Source: Strongyloides papillosus
Lineage: Eukaryota; Nematoda; Chromadorea; Rhabditida; Strongyloididae
Direction of reading: 5' to 3'
Assembly (NCBI GenBank): GCA_005656395.1
Contig: SRSI01000007.1
Coordinates: 558,001-622,000, forward strand
DNA: 64,000 nucleotides
In this document: piece by piece, positions 36,728-47,260 of the stretch
Layout of the letters: each line of letters starts with the position of its first letter
Position numbering within the stretch: position 1 is the stretch's first letter
The notes under the pieces: model-generated
Told to the model about the DNA's origin: nothing
The model's input: the letters and a program-made list of their open reading frames with translations, nothing else
Database searches by the model: none
Position numbers and translations under genes: made by a program

Positions 36728-37638
36728 TAGGTTGGTGCATTAATAATGGCCGCGGAAAAAAAATTAATTAAGACAATATTTATTTAAGTTAAAGTTAGGT
36801 AAGTTAATAATTAAAATATCTGCCAGAATCGATACACTTTTGCCAACATTCTAACAACTTCTGAATCCTCGTTTTATAAGATTCAGGATTTATGGATTTT
36901 ATAAAGTCACTGAAATCGCTTTCTGCTGACTCCTGATTTTTTAAACAATTTATTATTAAAAAATGCATCTTAATGCTTAAACAAATCGAGAATTGTAGGG
37001 AGGAGATAAAGAAAGTATGGAGGGTGAAGTAGAGCTCCATATTTCAATTCACCAAGTTTTTTTAAAATTAGTAATGAAGCATGAAATCTTACATTGTCAT
37101 CCTATAATATTGGGTTATTTCAATTTTTAAATCCGCATGATTTTTTCTGTTTTTCATTCATTTTCTAAAGCTCCTGTTAATGTATTTCAATTCTCTTGGT
37201 GACTGCTTTAGATTAAGCTCCACAATTTTCCATTTGTTCTGAGTATTGGTAGTAAAGAGCCATCCTCTACATTCTTCATTATCGAGATCAAAAGTAACCC
37301 CCATGGAATTTTTCAAACCACCGACGCAAAGAGCGTTCAGAAGTTGACTTTCCCTCCTATGCATTAATTATATTTCGATGTGCTTCGACTCTATTACGTC
37401 TATGTTTGAACTTATGTTAGAAAATTACCTGTAATTCCCTTTTTGACAACATTTTTATGATCGGACATAACTGTTTTAAAAATTAATTTAAAAATCAAAG
37501 TAATATGCAAAATATTATCAGAAGAATTCTTCCTACATTTTTACATAAAGACTGTTTTACTATGAATTTATTTATTTTAATTTTTTACAATAGAAAATTG
37601 TAGTATGAATTTGCAACCTTTATTTTTGCAGCAACCTA
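36728..37638 (-). mobile_element. Degraded mariner element
   Basis: The ends TAGGTTGGTGCAT and, in reverse, TAGGTTGCTGCAAAA are mariner-type inverted repeats with TA targets. On the minus strand the interior matches the C-terminal part of a mariner transposase: DNVRFH (for the catalytic DNARPH), then LGELKYGALLHPPY, an in-frame TAA and KTRIQKLLECWQKCIDSGRYF-like text split across frames. At about 910 bp it is shorter than an intact mariner (about 1.3 kb), and no complete transposase remains. It lies between the plus carboxylesterase and its hyaluronidase. Confidence 0.75.
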
Positions 37639-37889
37639 ATAAATATTATATTTTAAAAATCTTTGTTTCTTGTACTTTAAATTTTATAATTTATTTGCTT
37701 TAAACTGAACTATAGTGGAATTAATATGAAAGTATTTTACAATCTACTCAAGAACTAATATTCCACATATATTTCAATATTTTACTATTAAAATTAAATA
37801 TAAAAAGTAAATAATTTCTTCTATTTAATGATGACGTGATCTCCATTAAATTACTTTAAAACAAATTTTATTCCTAATAATAAAAAAAA

Positions 37890-40049
37890 ATGGTACATAA
37901 AAAATCATCTAATTATCGTGAATTTTTTTTTCTCGTTTCTTCACTAATAATTTATGTATTTTCAATGGAAATAATATGGAATATTCCAAGCGAAAAATGT
38001 CAAAATGATACTAAAACAAGAATAAATTTTACTAATTACATTATTAAAACAAATAAAAATTATACATTTAGAGGTGATAAAATAGTTCTTTTATACGAAA
38101 AAGATATTGGACTTTATCCTCATTTAAAAAATCATACTAATGGTACAATTGAAAAATTTAACGGAGGATTACCGCAAGTAAGTTTAGTCTAATGTATTTT
38201 TTTTTCTTACTTTAATAATTTTTTAAATAACGTTTTTTTAAACTAAAGTTAAATATTTTATTTAATCTTGCACAACGCCTATTAAATGTCACAATAAAAA
38301 ACAACAATTATAAAAATTTACCTTATACTTACCAATATTTCCTAAACAATACCAGGTTCTATACGACCTCAAAAATAAACAACTTAACCCCTAAAAATAT
38401 TATAATTAAATTTAAGTTTTGGGATTAGAAATTTAGTGACATTAAAAATTATGACGTTGCTACCGTAAAAACGTCTATTTAAAATAATTTCTGAGAAATG
38501 CTTTATACCATGACAAACAATCAAGACATATTTAGCTTTAAATATACAACAATTCAACTCTAAAACAAATTTCTAAAATTTTTGTTCCTAAAAAAGTAAA
38601 TTATTTTTATATAAATATCATATAGAAACAAAATTTTCATTATAATTTCGATATTATAGCTGTTAAAAATACATAATCTTATTAAAAATAACAAACATAT
38701 TAAGTTTATATTATAATATAAGATAAATTTCATTTTATTTTAATTATAATAACATAATTAAAGTTTTTTAACATTTTAGTACTTAAAATTATAGAAAATA
38801 ATATGTGTTGTAGAATTTTAAATAAAAAAAATTATTCAAATTTTAATAATAAGTAATTTATATTATAGTTAGTTAATATGACTGAACATCTAGAAGCACT
38901 TAAAGTAAATGTTAGTAAAATAATCACTAATAATAGTTTCGATGGTTTAGCTATAATTGATATCGAAGAGTGGAGACCAACTTTTGATTCTAATTGGAGC
39001 TCTAAACGCATATATCAAAATCAATCAATTGAGCTTGTTTTAAAAAGGGATAACATTACAAATATAACTATAGCTACTGAAAAAGCTAAAGAAGAATTTG
39101 ATGAAGCAGCGATAAGATTTTTTAATGAAACTCTACATACATGTAAAAACCTATTCCCAAAGGCAAAGTGGGGTTTTTACGGATTCCCTACTTGCAATGA
39201 AAATGCTCAAAACAGGAATTGGAGTTTCTGTTTTCCAGCAATATCAAATAAAACTATTCCAATTTTTAAGCATGTAGATGTTATGTATCCAGCTCCATAT
39301 ATAGTTAAAGGTCAAAATTACTCAATAAAAAATTTATTTGTTCAAGCTGTTTTAAATGAAACTATAAGAATCGTAAAAAATATTTCTAAAAATAGAAGTG
39401 TAAAAAAGTATATTTATGTCTACCAAAAATTTGAAGTCGATCCATTTGTTGAAAATATTACGAATATTGAATTTTATGATCCAGTAAGTATTTATAATTA
39501 TTTGTTTAATCTTTTAATTTGAGTATTACTTATGCATTACATATAAAAATATGAGATACTACAATGTAGATGGAATAATTGTGTGGTCAACATCAAAAAA
39601 CATGACTGCTCGATGTCCCTATATTAAAAATTATACTGAGACCATTTTTGGGCCATATGTTAAAGCTTTAAATAGGACTTTCTCAATGTACGTTTCTTTT
39701 TCTTTTTTGTAATTATTTTTTTAATAGCTCAACGCAAACAACTATATCCTCGACAACATCATCTCAAACAGCTAAATCTTCATGCCAAACGGGATCTTTA
39801 GTAAACAATGAATTTTCGTTAAAGGACTGCAACAATATACTAACAAGAAGAAATATTACAGAATGGTGTGAAACAAGTTTCTATGGTCCAGATTGTTTAC
39901 AACGAAAACTTAATTCTAGTGGAATTCCTCCGAACCTAATTACAAATTATATAGACCTTTTAATGGATTATGTGTCCTCTATATTCAGAAAAATAAATAA
40001 TAGTTCCAAAAATCTTATTTTTTGGTAAAAATATACTTTTAATATGAAT
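37890..40049 (+). CDS. Secreted hyaluronidase (GH56), plus copy
   Basis: Four exons: 37890-38177, 38869-39483, 39524-39687 and 39728-40049; 462 aa. The introns are 691, 40 and 40 nt. Residues 11-26 (EFFFLVSSLIIYVFSM) form a signal peptide. This is glycoside hydrolase family 56, which cleaves hyaluronan or chondroitin. The start has EIIWNIPSEKC, then GLYPHLKNHTNGTIEKFNGG and the catalytic IIDIEEWRP with Asp about 127 and Glu about 129, both present. KWGFYGFPTCN and DGIIVWST complete the core. An EGF-like Cys-rich end follows (DCNNIL...WCETSFYGPDCLQ). About 24 sequons are present. The third exon begins after a GAG acceptor with little pyrimidine tract, supported by the matching exon in the minus copy. 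The last ten or so codons and the stop come from a MITE whose end starts at 40021. Confidence 0.88.
38178..38868 (+). other. Intron 1 of the plus hyaluronidase
   Basis: 691 nt, GTAAGT donor and TATTATAG acceptor. AT-rich, nothing else seen. The minus copy has its first intron at the same codon. Confidence 0.6.
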
Positions 40050-40478
40050 CCATTTTATGCGCACGTAAAAGAATAAAATTTTGCGCACTCAAAAGTACGA
40101 AAATAAATTTTGATTATCATATTTCAATTTACCTGTCATAATAAAAGTATATCGCCGTCCCAGACACTTGAATGCTTTATCGCTTGTGATTGAACTACAA
40201 TTGTAGCAAATTATTTTCAAAGTTATTCGTATTTTTGTTCTTTTACTTGTTAAAAATCTTTCGATGAGAAAAGCTTTTATTATTTAAAGTGCAGTTATAT
40301 CTTTTCATAGTTTTCCATGAATATTTCAATGCTTGAAACGGCAATATACTTTTATTATAACAGATAAATTGACAATATAATAGTCAAAATTTATTTTCAT
40401 ACTTTTGAGTGCGCAAAATTTTATTCTTTTACGTGCGCTTGAAATAGATTCATAATAAAAGTATATTTTTACCAAAAA
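40021..40478. mobile_element. Fold-back MITE with about 100-bp inverted ends
   Basis: 458 bp. The left end TTTTTGGTAAAAATATACTT is repeated in reverse at the right end. Inverted identity continues through GCGCACGTAAAAGAATAAAA and TTTTGCGCACTCAAAAGTA. A second, weaker inverted block (ATAATAAAAGTATATCGCCG against ATAATAAAAGTATATTGCCG) extends the pairing further inward. The whole element could fold into one hairpin. No transposase. Confidence 0.75.
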
Positions 40479-40904
40479 CTAATATTTTTAGTACTGTTAT
40501 TTATTTTCATAATTTTTTGTAACAGTAAATTAATTATTTACAAAAGTTAAAATTTTATTAACATAAAATGAGAGTAGAGTATATTCCCTATAAGTACAAA
40601 CAACACAATAACGTTGTTATAAATCCTTACTGTTAATTACAATATCTCCCTTTTAACTTTTACGTATCTCCTAGAAGTTCAGACGATGAATGTGAGGTAT
40701 GCCTTTTGGAAAACCTAGCAATTAGAAAGATGACGTGATTATTGTATTATTGCGAAATAATGTTTTTGTCATCTTTTGTTTTCTTTTATACACCTGTTTT
40801 TGCTGCGTTTTAGCCTTTGTGAAAATAAGGATAGATTTTGGATAGTGTATATCCAACTTTATTTTATATATAATAAAATCATAAAAGAATTTATGAGTAA
40901 CGCC
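40479..40904. other. Intergenic, nothing recognised
   Basis: AT-rich; no gene seen. A minus-strand 82-codon frame overlaps the neighbouring satellite and is not called. Confidence 0.3.
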
Positions 40905-41135
40905 AAATTCACCCAAATTATAAAATTCGGGTGAATTTAGATACTTATTTGGACAAATGCCTAAATTCACCTGCAGATAAATTTAGATATCAGTTCGTAT
41001 AAATGTCTAAATTCACCCAATTAGTGAAATTAAGTAAATTTAAACACATAAGTATCTAAATCCAACCCAATTAGGTGAATTTAGATATCAATCCGTATAA
41101 TGTCTAAACTCAATTAGTGAAATTTAGATACATAA
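40905..41135. repeat. Short palindromic satellite (45-50 bp units)
   Basis: About five diverged units, each running roughly GTGAATTTAGATA ... TCTAAATTCAC, so every unit is itself a near palindrome; AATTA separates several units. Purely repetitive, not coding. Confidence 0.6.
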
Positions 41136-41276
41136 AAATGAAAAAAAAAGAAAGTGACAATTATCCATGCTAAAAATTTTATTAGATATAAAAAAGTTCC
41201 AAACAATTTTTTAAAAAAATAAAGCAACATTAAATCATTTTTTTTAAAATTGTTACCAAGCTCCTTGAACGTTCTT

Positions 41277-41742
41277 TTAATTTCTCTTTCTCAGTAATAT
41301 CGTTCCAATTGATTTTTTTTCAGAAGCCTTTTCAAGATTAGCTGGAACTTCTTCTTTGGCGGTAATATTTTCATAATTAACTTCAACTTCTTCTTCAACA
41401 GGATCATTTCCATGATTAGCTGGAATTTCTTCTTTAGCAGGGGCATTTTTTTCTTTAAAATTCATTATGTTTCTAAGAAGCTTTTTTTGAGCTGTCAATT
41501 TATTTTTACCAAATTTTTCTACAGGTTTTTCAATATTTAAGAGATTTGTTAATGACTGAGCTGTCAAATCTGCCTTTTCATTTTAAATTTTCAGTAAAGA
41601 AAATTTTGAATAGTTTTTACTAATTTTGGCGCTTAACTCAGGAAGGCTCTTGACAACTCCATTATTTGTGTACGCGTTATTTTTCTTTTCTGACAAAAAG
41701 ATCCTCTTATATTAGAATTAATTCATCCATTCTCTTATCCAT
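41277..41742 (-). pseudogene. Small coiled-coil gene a, decayed
   Basis: The ATG at 41742 (MDKRMDELILI) follows a TTTTTCAG acceptor by about 20 nt, as in a trans-spliced gene. After an early TAA the homology continues in another frame: VKSLPELSAKISKNYSKFSL, a TAA, then ADLTAQSLTNLLNIEKPVEK. Two AKEE(I/V)PAN repeats and a basic end follow. It aligns with gene d at 43872-44117, for example SAKISKNYSKFSLLKI against SNKISQNPRKIQLLKA. The final 96-codon frame is open. Function unknown; no family recognised. At least two stops and a shift make it look dead. Confidence 0.45.
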
Positions 41743-42238
41743 TTTTGTACGTTTAGCTATTCTGAAAAATTAGTTTAAGAGATAGATTAGTTATAATAAA
41801 GTTAAAATTGGTATTTTTATGACTTTTCAACTAGTATACACACAACGTCAAAAATTGTCGATATTTTACCACAATATCTCTATATTTCTTTTAACTAGTG
41901 CATACTAATATACTATTTAACAACATTTATAGTTACAATTATTGTGTACTCATATGAATAAAATTAATGTAAAAAAGGAAACAGACAATTTCTTTTCACT
42001 TTGAAATAATTTTACAAGAAAAAAATTAAACACAAATATTCAGTTTTTAACAGTTTATTTAAAAAAAATTAAACACAAAAAATATGATAATAACGACAAA
42101 ATCTTATTGTAGTATAACTAATACTTAGGAAAATATATTTTGATGAAAGTTCACGTATATACAGACAAACAGAGGAAACAAATAGTCTTTTAAATTTTCA
42201 ACTTTTCAAATTTTCTGTAGCAGCTTCTCTAACAGTTT
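41743..42238. other. Spacer inside the coiled-coil cluster
   Basis: AT-rich, with the TTTTTCAG acceptor of gene a near 41763. Nothing else was seen. Confidence 0.3.
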
Positions 42239-42534
42239 TTAAAATTTGTTTTCGTTTAATTCAAATGGAACAACTGAATTTAGTTCTAATAATAAGTCTT
42301 TGACTTTAGTTAAAATGTTGTATTGTCTTTCAATAATGGTGGAGCAGTAATTTACATTATTCTCCAATTTTCCTTGAAGTTCAGCTGTTACACGGTCCGT
42401 TTCTTCAATTACGTAGTTCATATGGATTCAGATCATTTAAACTTTTTTTCAACAACTTCTTAGAGATCAATCATATTTTGAATACTTTTTTCAAAATTTT
42501 TCATTATATCGTCGGAGCCTTCAAAATTTTCCAT
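42239..42534 (-). pseudogene. Small coiled-coil gene b, decayed
   Basis: The ATG at 42534 (MENFEGSDDIMKNFEKSIQN) lies about 30 nt after a TTTTTTTAG acceptor. The frame meets TAA and TGA, then a frame change leads to an ATG at 42421 with 60 open codons: VIEETDRVTAELQGKLENN, CSTIIERQYNILTKVKDLLL, ending NENKF. The heptad-like Leu/Ile/Val spacing suggests a coiled coil. No family recognised. If translated only from 42421, a 60-aa protein is possible. Confidence 0.4.
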
Positions 42535-43048
42535 TTTATTGTAGTAGTAATACGTATAGCCTATTCTAAAAAAAATATTTAAACAAATATGGTCAAAAAT
42601 AGTTTATAAAAAATAGCACAATTTAAAAAACACGAATAGACGAATATTACAAATAGACAAAGTTAATACGAATAATTAAATATTATGACGAATAGGCAAC
42701 AGTTCAGAATGTTTTAAAATAGTTAAAATGACAAAATTTTTAGTTAAATATCAACAACTATTAAAAATTTTCCCACACAATCATATATCACATTTGCCTC
42801 TTGTTTGTAAAATCATGATTCTCTCAACTGGACGATAAAATTACAACTGTTGTATTTTATAATCTTTTCTGTCAAATATTAGTTTTGGTGCAAATAGTTG
42901 CTTTAATACATTTTAAAACACTTGTATGTTTAAATTTACGTGTTACTTTTTCTATAAAATGTTAATCTCATTTTGAAGCAAAGGTTCATTTTAATTTAAA
43001 TTTCTTAACTATATAATTCATTTTTTTCTTCCAGGAACAATTTATAAA

Positions 43049-43376
43049 ATGGATTCTACTACGAACGAAAAAAAGGATGACACCAATGACAAGAGTTGTT
43101 TAGAACTTTAACGTTTGATAAAAGAATCTAGCACTATCCGATCAAATTTCGCAAGTTAGATGAAAGAGTTTCATAAAAGATTAGAATTTGAGAAATTGCA
43201 AGATGTCTACAAAAAAAAATTATCGAAATGAGACTCTGCTCAAGGAACTTGATGACTTCATAAATTCTTTAAGTCAGTATTGCAGAACGTTTAATGATGC
43301 TACAGCAACTTGTACTAAAATTAAACAAAAGTTGAATAAGAAGGAGAAGGTACCCAATTTTGCTGATTTCATATAA
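43049..43376 (+). pseudogene. Small coiled-coil gene c, decayed
   Basis: The ATG at 43049 (MDSTTNEKKDDTNDKSCLEL) lies 14 nt after a TTCTTCCAG acceptor. The frame meets TAA and TAG, then shifts to MSTKKNYRNETLLKELDDFI and continues as a helical, Lys-rich stretch ending FADFI. Predicted coiled coil, no signal peptide, no known family. It has the same general design as its neighbours. Confidence 0.4.
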
Positions 43377-43509
43377 AAATCGCCCTTCAATTTTTTTAAA
43401 AGTTGTTTTAACATTCTTTCTAAAGTTGTTTAATGATAATAAAATAGTTGTTGTAGAAAAATGTAATAACATTTTAAAAATTAGAAAGTTTTATTGGAAT
43501 AATAGTATA

Positions 43510-43757
43510 GTTAAAATTTATTAATTAAATTGGGGTATAGTCACTAAATTACAATAAAACATAAAATCATATAATTATACAACCTATCTTCTAGACAAGC
43601 GACTTTTTCATAACTGAGTATTTTTATGACACTAGTTTTTTTTATATTAAATGGTCACTCTTTTCTAGAAGGTTCTGTCCTTTTCATGACAATTGATTGC
43701 TATTTTATCATATACGCGTTACTATGTTATAATAAAGATGTGTTATATGTTAACTGT
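43510..43757 (+). repeat. 250-bp dispersed repeat, copy B
   Basis: Matches 26876-27128 in direct orientation, sharing GGGGTATAGTC, CTAAATTACAATAAAACATA, ATTAAATGGTCACTCTTTTC and ATACGCGTTACTAT. It lies in the coiled-coil cluster between genes c and d. Confidence 0.65.
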
Positions 43758-43871
43758 ATATAAAAACAACATAGTAAATTTAAAAAATGTTATCAACTCT
43801 TCCTCAAAATATTTGCCTCTTTTCTTCAACTGTTCATTTGCCTTCTTCAGTAGTAATTTTATTAACGTTTT

Positions 43872-44117
43872 TTACATATTTTTCTTATTACTTTTTGCCT
43901 CAATTGTTCTTGCTCTTCCAATACTTACAATTTTGCACATTGATTTTACCATATCATCGGCCGCCATTGAAGAAGCCTTCAACAATTGAATTTTTCTAGG
44001 ATTTTGAGAAATTTTGTTGCTAAAATAAGGAATGTCACTGGACAACTGTTAAATTTCTTCACATAATTTTAGTCTTCTACTGATGATATCTTCCAGTTGT
44101 TCAATTACTTTATCCAT
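43872..44117 (-). pseudogene. Small coiled-coil gene d, decayed
   Basis: The ATG at 44117 (MDKVIEQLEDIISRRLKLCE) follows a TTTTCAG acceptor by about 30 nt. One in-frame TAA interrupts an otherwise continuous frame: SNKISQNPRKIQLLKA, then MAADDMVKSMCKI, ending at TAA 43872. It is a paralogue of gene a by order and spacing of residues. Only the single internal stop blocks it, so this is the least damaged of the four broken members. Function unknown. Confidence 0.45.
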
Positions 44118-44585
44118 TCTTATTAATATAAAGAACTTCTCTGAAAAGATGTTGATTATTAAGAAAAAATATTACGATTTCAGAAGCGAAAAAAAAATTA
44201 ATTCCAAATGTAGCTCTTGAAAATGCAATAGTAGTGGAAAAAAGTCTAATTAAGTATAAACAAGATAATCAACCACTATTTAATATAAAAAAAATTTTGT
44301 AACGATGCGTCACTTCAACTATTGTTTTTATAGTTTGCCACCAAAAAAAGACAAAATGGCATTTGGTAAATTGACCTCTTCCCAATTTTCTTTGTTCAAA
44401 CTGTTGTATATCTCTTAAAAATAAAACATGTTGGGACAGCATTTTTAAATAAGTATATCTATTAAAACTTTTAACAAGTTGAAGCAAATGTTTTTAGAAG
44501 AATAACTATGTTGAAGTTTATTTAATTTTACATTACAATTTTGAAGTTTCTACTAATCACTTTTTATTTTTTCACTGTAGTGAAT

Positions 44586-44884
44586 ATGGGAAATAACCAA
44601 AGTATTAACAGTGAGGAAATAGAAAAGTTGGCTAGATATCTTTTAAAAGTTCAGGATGCTGACAGGAAAATAATAAGCGCTTTTGAATTCTTGGAAGTAA
44701 AATTGAGACAAGAAACTAAAGCAATTAGAAAGGCTCGTACAGGTAAGTTTGGAAAAAATCTTGGCTAATAATAAAAAAAAATTTAGAAGCAATTGATATA
44801 AATTACGAAAAAACACGAGTTGAAATAATCAAGTCTAGAGTTGAGAGGATTGTGGATCACTTGAACAGTATACAGTTTGATTAA
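44586..44884 (+). CDS. Small coiled-coil protein, intact (84 aa)
   Basis: Exon 1 is 44586-44742 and exon 2 is 44787-44884, with a 44-nt GTAAGT...TTTAG intron; 84 aa. A CACTGTAG acceptor lies 8 nt before the ATG, consistent with a trans-spliced leader. The protein MGNNQSINSEEIEKLARYLL continues as an almost uninterrupted charged helix (EIIKSRVERIVDHLNSIQFD at the end) and should form a coiled coil. Gly2 with the NNQS context resembles an N-myristoylation site. No family recognised. It is the only undamaged gene of the cluster at 41-45 kb. Confidence 0.6.
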
Positions 44885-46612
44885 TATAATACCAATCAAA
44901 CGTATAAGATGTTGAGTATAAATAGGTTGAAATTGTGGTGACTCTTTATTTTTTCTCTCTCCCAATATTTTAACACTTCATTACTAACTAAGGAAATTTC
45001 TGTAAACCAAGTAAATACTTGGGTAGGTCTAGTCTATTTAATTATTTTATAATGTCTATTATATTTGTTTAGTTTTTTTTTATATAATCTTAAAGTTTAA
45101 AAATAAAGTCCTTTTATTTGTTGGTGTTTTTCTTGGTGACAAAGATTCTTTATCTACTGGAGATCCACCAATTTAACTCATTAAATTTAAACTATTTTTA
45201 TCAATGTGATAATTTGCTTTTTGAATTTTCCACGAAATATTTAGTTATAATTTGTTGTTCGATTAGTTTTTTTCTCATTGTTTTAGCTTTTCAGCAAATA
45301 TTTTTCCATGATAAGTGATTTTTACTTTCAGAATTTTTGATAATAGTATTCCTTTTTTTAATAATGAGTGATATTATTGATTTACATGTGACAAATATTT
45401 GCTCATTATAAATTTTTTCATATGGCACATATTCTATAATTTTTTTAAAGCCTGTATTCATAAAATTTATGATGGTATATGACCTTAACTTTCTTTAATG
45501 ATCCATAAATATATCTTATTATGGTTAACTATTTCTTCTGTAAAATGTTTATGTAAAATATTTATAGTATAATAATTCTTATTTTTGTTACAGTCATATT
45601 TTTTTATCTAATATAATAGTCTTCTGGAAATTTTTTTATTTCTATTTAAAATTACTTTTTAAATTTATTCATTTTCTTATATTTTCCATTATTGATGAAA
45701 GATATTACACAAATTTCACTAACTAAATCATTTGTTGCATCCATGATAATTAGAAAAAGTATGGATGCTTACATTTTTCTTCTGCTCTTCGATGATTTCC
45801 TGATTTAATTACTTTTAACTGAGATTCCATGTAGATTGATGTTAGCGAAATTAACTTACGTGTCAATAAATCATTTAAGGTTAATACCGCATTTATCTGT
45901 CAATCTAGAAGAAATATAGATTCTTCAGTTCTTAATCTGATTACACAAAAGTTATTTATTCATTTACTCATAGATTTTCTTGGAAAACTGAAATCCCTAA
46001 CATATTTCAAGATTAACTTCATAAACATAATGTCAAATTTTACATGATTATACGTATCCTTTTGAAATTTTTTTATTTTTCTTCCAAGTTTTCAACTTGT
46101 ATAAAGTATGTAGTACAATGTTTTTGATACACCATTGAAAGATAATAGAGTAGAGAGCCTTTTTGTATTAAAAGAAATGCTCCATAGTGGTGTATCTTCT
46201 TCTTTATCGATTGAAAAGACAACAGTGGTAAAAATTATATAATGAATTATCAATTCCATGTGTAACTCCACCCACAGTGGAGTAAATATAAATATATTTT
46301 TTTCATTTTCTCTCTAGAACACACTTTAATACATTTTTTATTATTTCTCTTGTATTTTAAATATAATACTCTCTTTACTATATATTGTTCACAAGATTTG
46401 GTTTGAATACGGTGTAAAACTACATCTTCTATAACTCTTGCATAAGATTAGACTGAAAAAAATAATAAAAGAGTGAGGAAGACTATTTAAGAATTTACGA
46501 GGTATGTTTTTATTTATAGTAGTAAAATTTTGTTTTCATTATAATTCTAATTCTTATAATTAACAATATTGGTTTAATAATCTCGAAAGTTTTCAATATT
46601 CTCATTATTTAT
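44885..46612. other. Intergenic, nothing recognised
   Basis: About 1.7 kb, T-rich on the plus strand; no gene or repeat identified. Confidence 0.35.
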
Positions 46613-47260
46613 TAGGTTGTCCCTTAAGATCCCGTGATTTTGTTTATACGTTTATTTTAACTCACTTTTTTATATTTTTGTCTGCGTTACATATATCATT
46701 TGAAAACCCTTTTTCTACTCTAAAAAACCCTAGTAAATCCATTGTCATATCTTTTAATTTTGCTTTAATTTTAGATTTCTAATATGGAATGCCAAGTAGA
46801 CAAAAAACAGCGCTTATGACACCTGCTTTTATTTGCTTTTAATCGTGGCTAAAGAGTGTTTAAAGCTGTTCGAAAAATCTGTTCTGTGTATGGAGAAGAC
46901 GCTATTGATTGAAGTACTGCAAAAGACTGGTACTGAAAGTTCAAAAATGGCACTTTCCACGTTCAGGACTCTCCAAGAACAATTTGACCACCTGTCTTTG
47001 ACGAGGAGCGTTTGAGGGATCTTTTGAGGAAAGATAACCATCAAACAAGCAGAGAACGACCGAAAAGATGAACTGTAATGTTGGAACAATCTCCCATCTT
47101 CTTACATCGATGGGTTTTGAACAAAAGTTTGGAGTTTGACTGCCTCATTACCTAACTAAAAAAACGGGTGAGGGGACATTTGCTTGTCTATGGGTAAAAG
47201 AAATGACTTTTTTGTAACATACAAAATATGGACAGGCGAAAAAGCATTTTTTATATTTTT
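46613..47260 (+). mobile_element. Degraded mariner transposase copy
   Basis: The sequence starts near TAGGTTGTCCCTTAAG, a mariner-like end. From an ATG at 46784 one continuous frame matches the N-terminal region of a mariner transposase: LLLFAFNRG, VFKAVRKICSVYGEDAID, KFKNGTFHVQDSPRT and FDEERLRDLLRKDNHQTSRE. It is interrupted by at least five TAA/TGA codons but no shift until about 47060. There a frame change leads to HLLTSMGFEQKFGV and LPHYLTKK. The right end was not found. Clearly non-functional. Confidence 0.7.
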
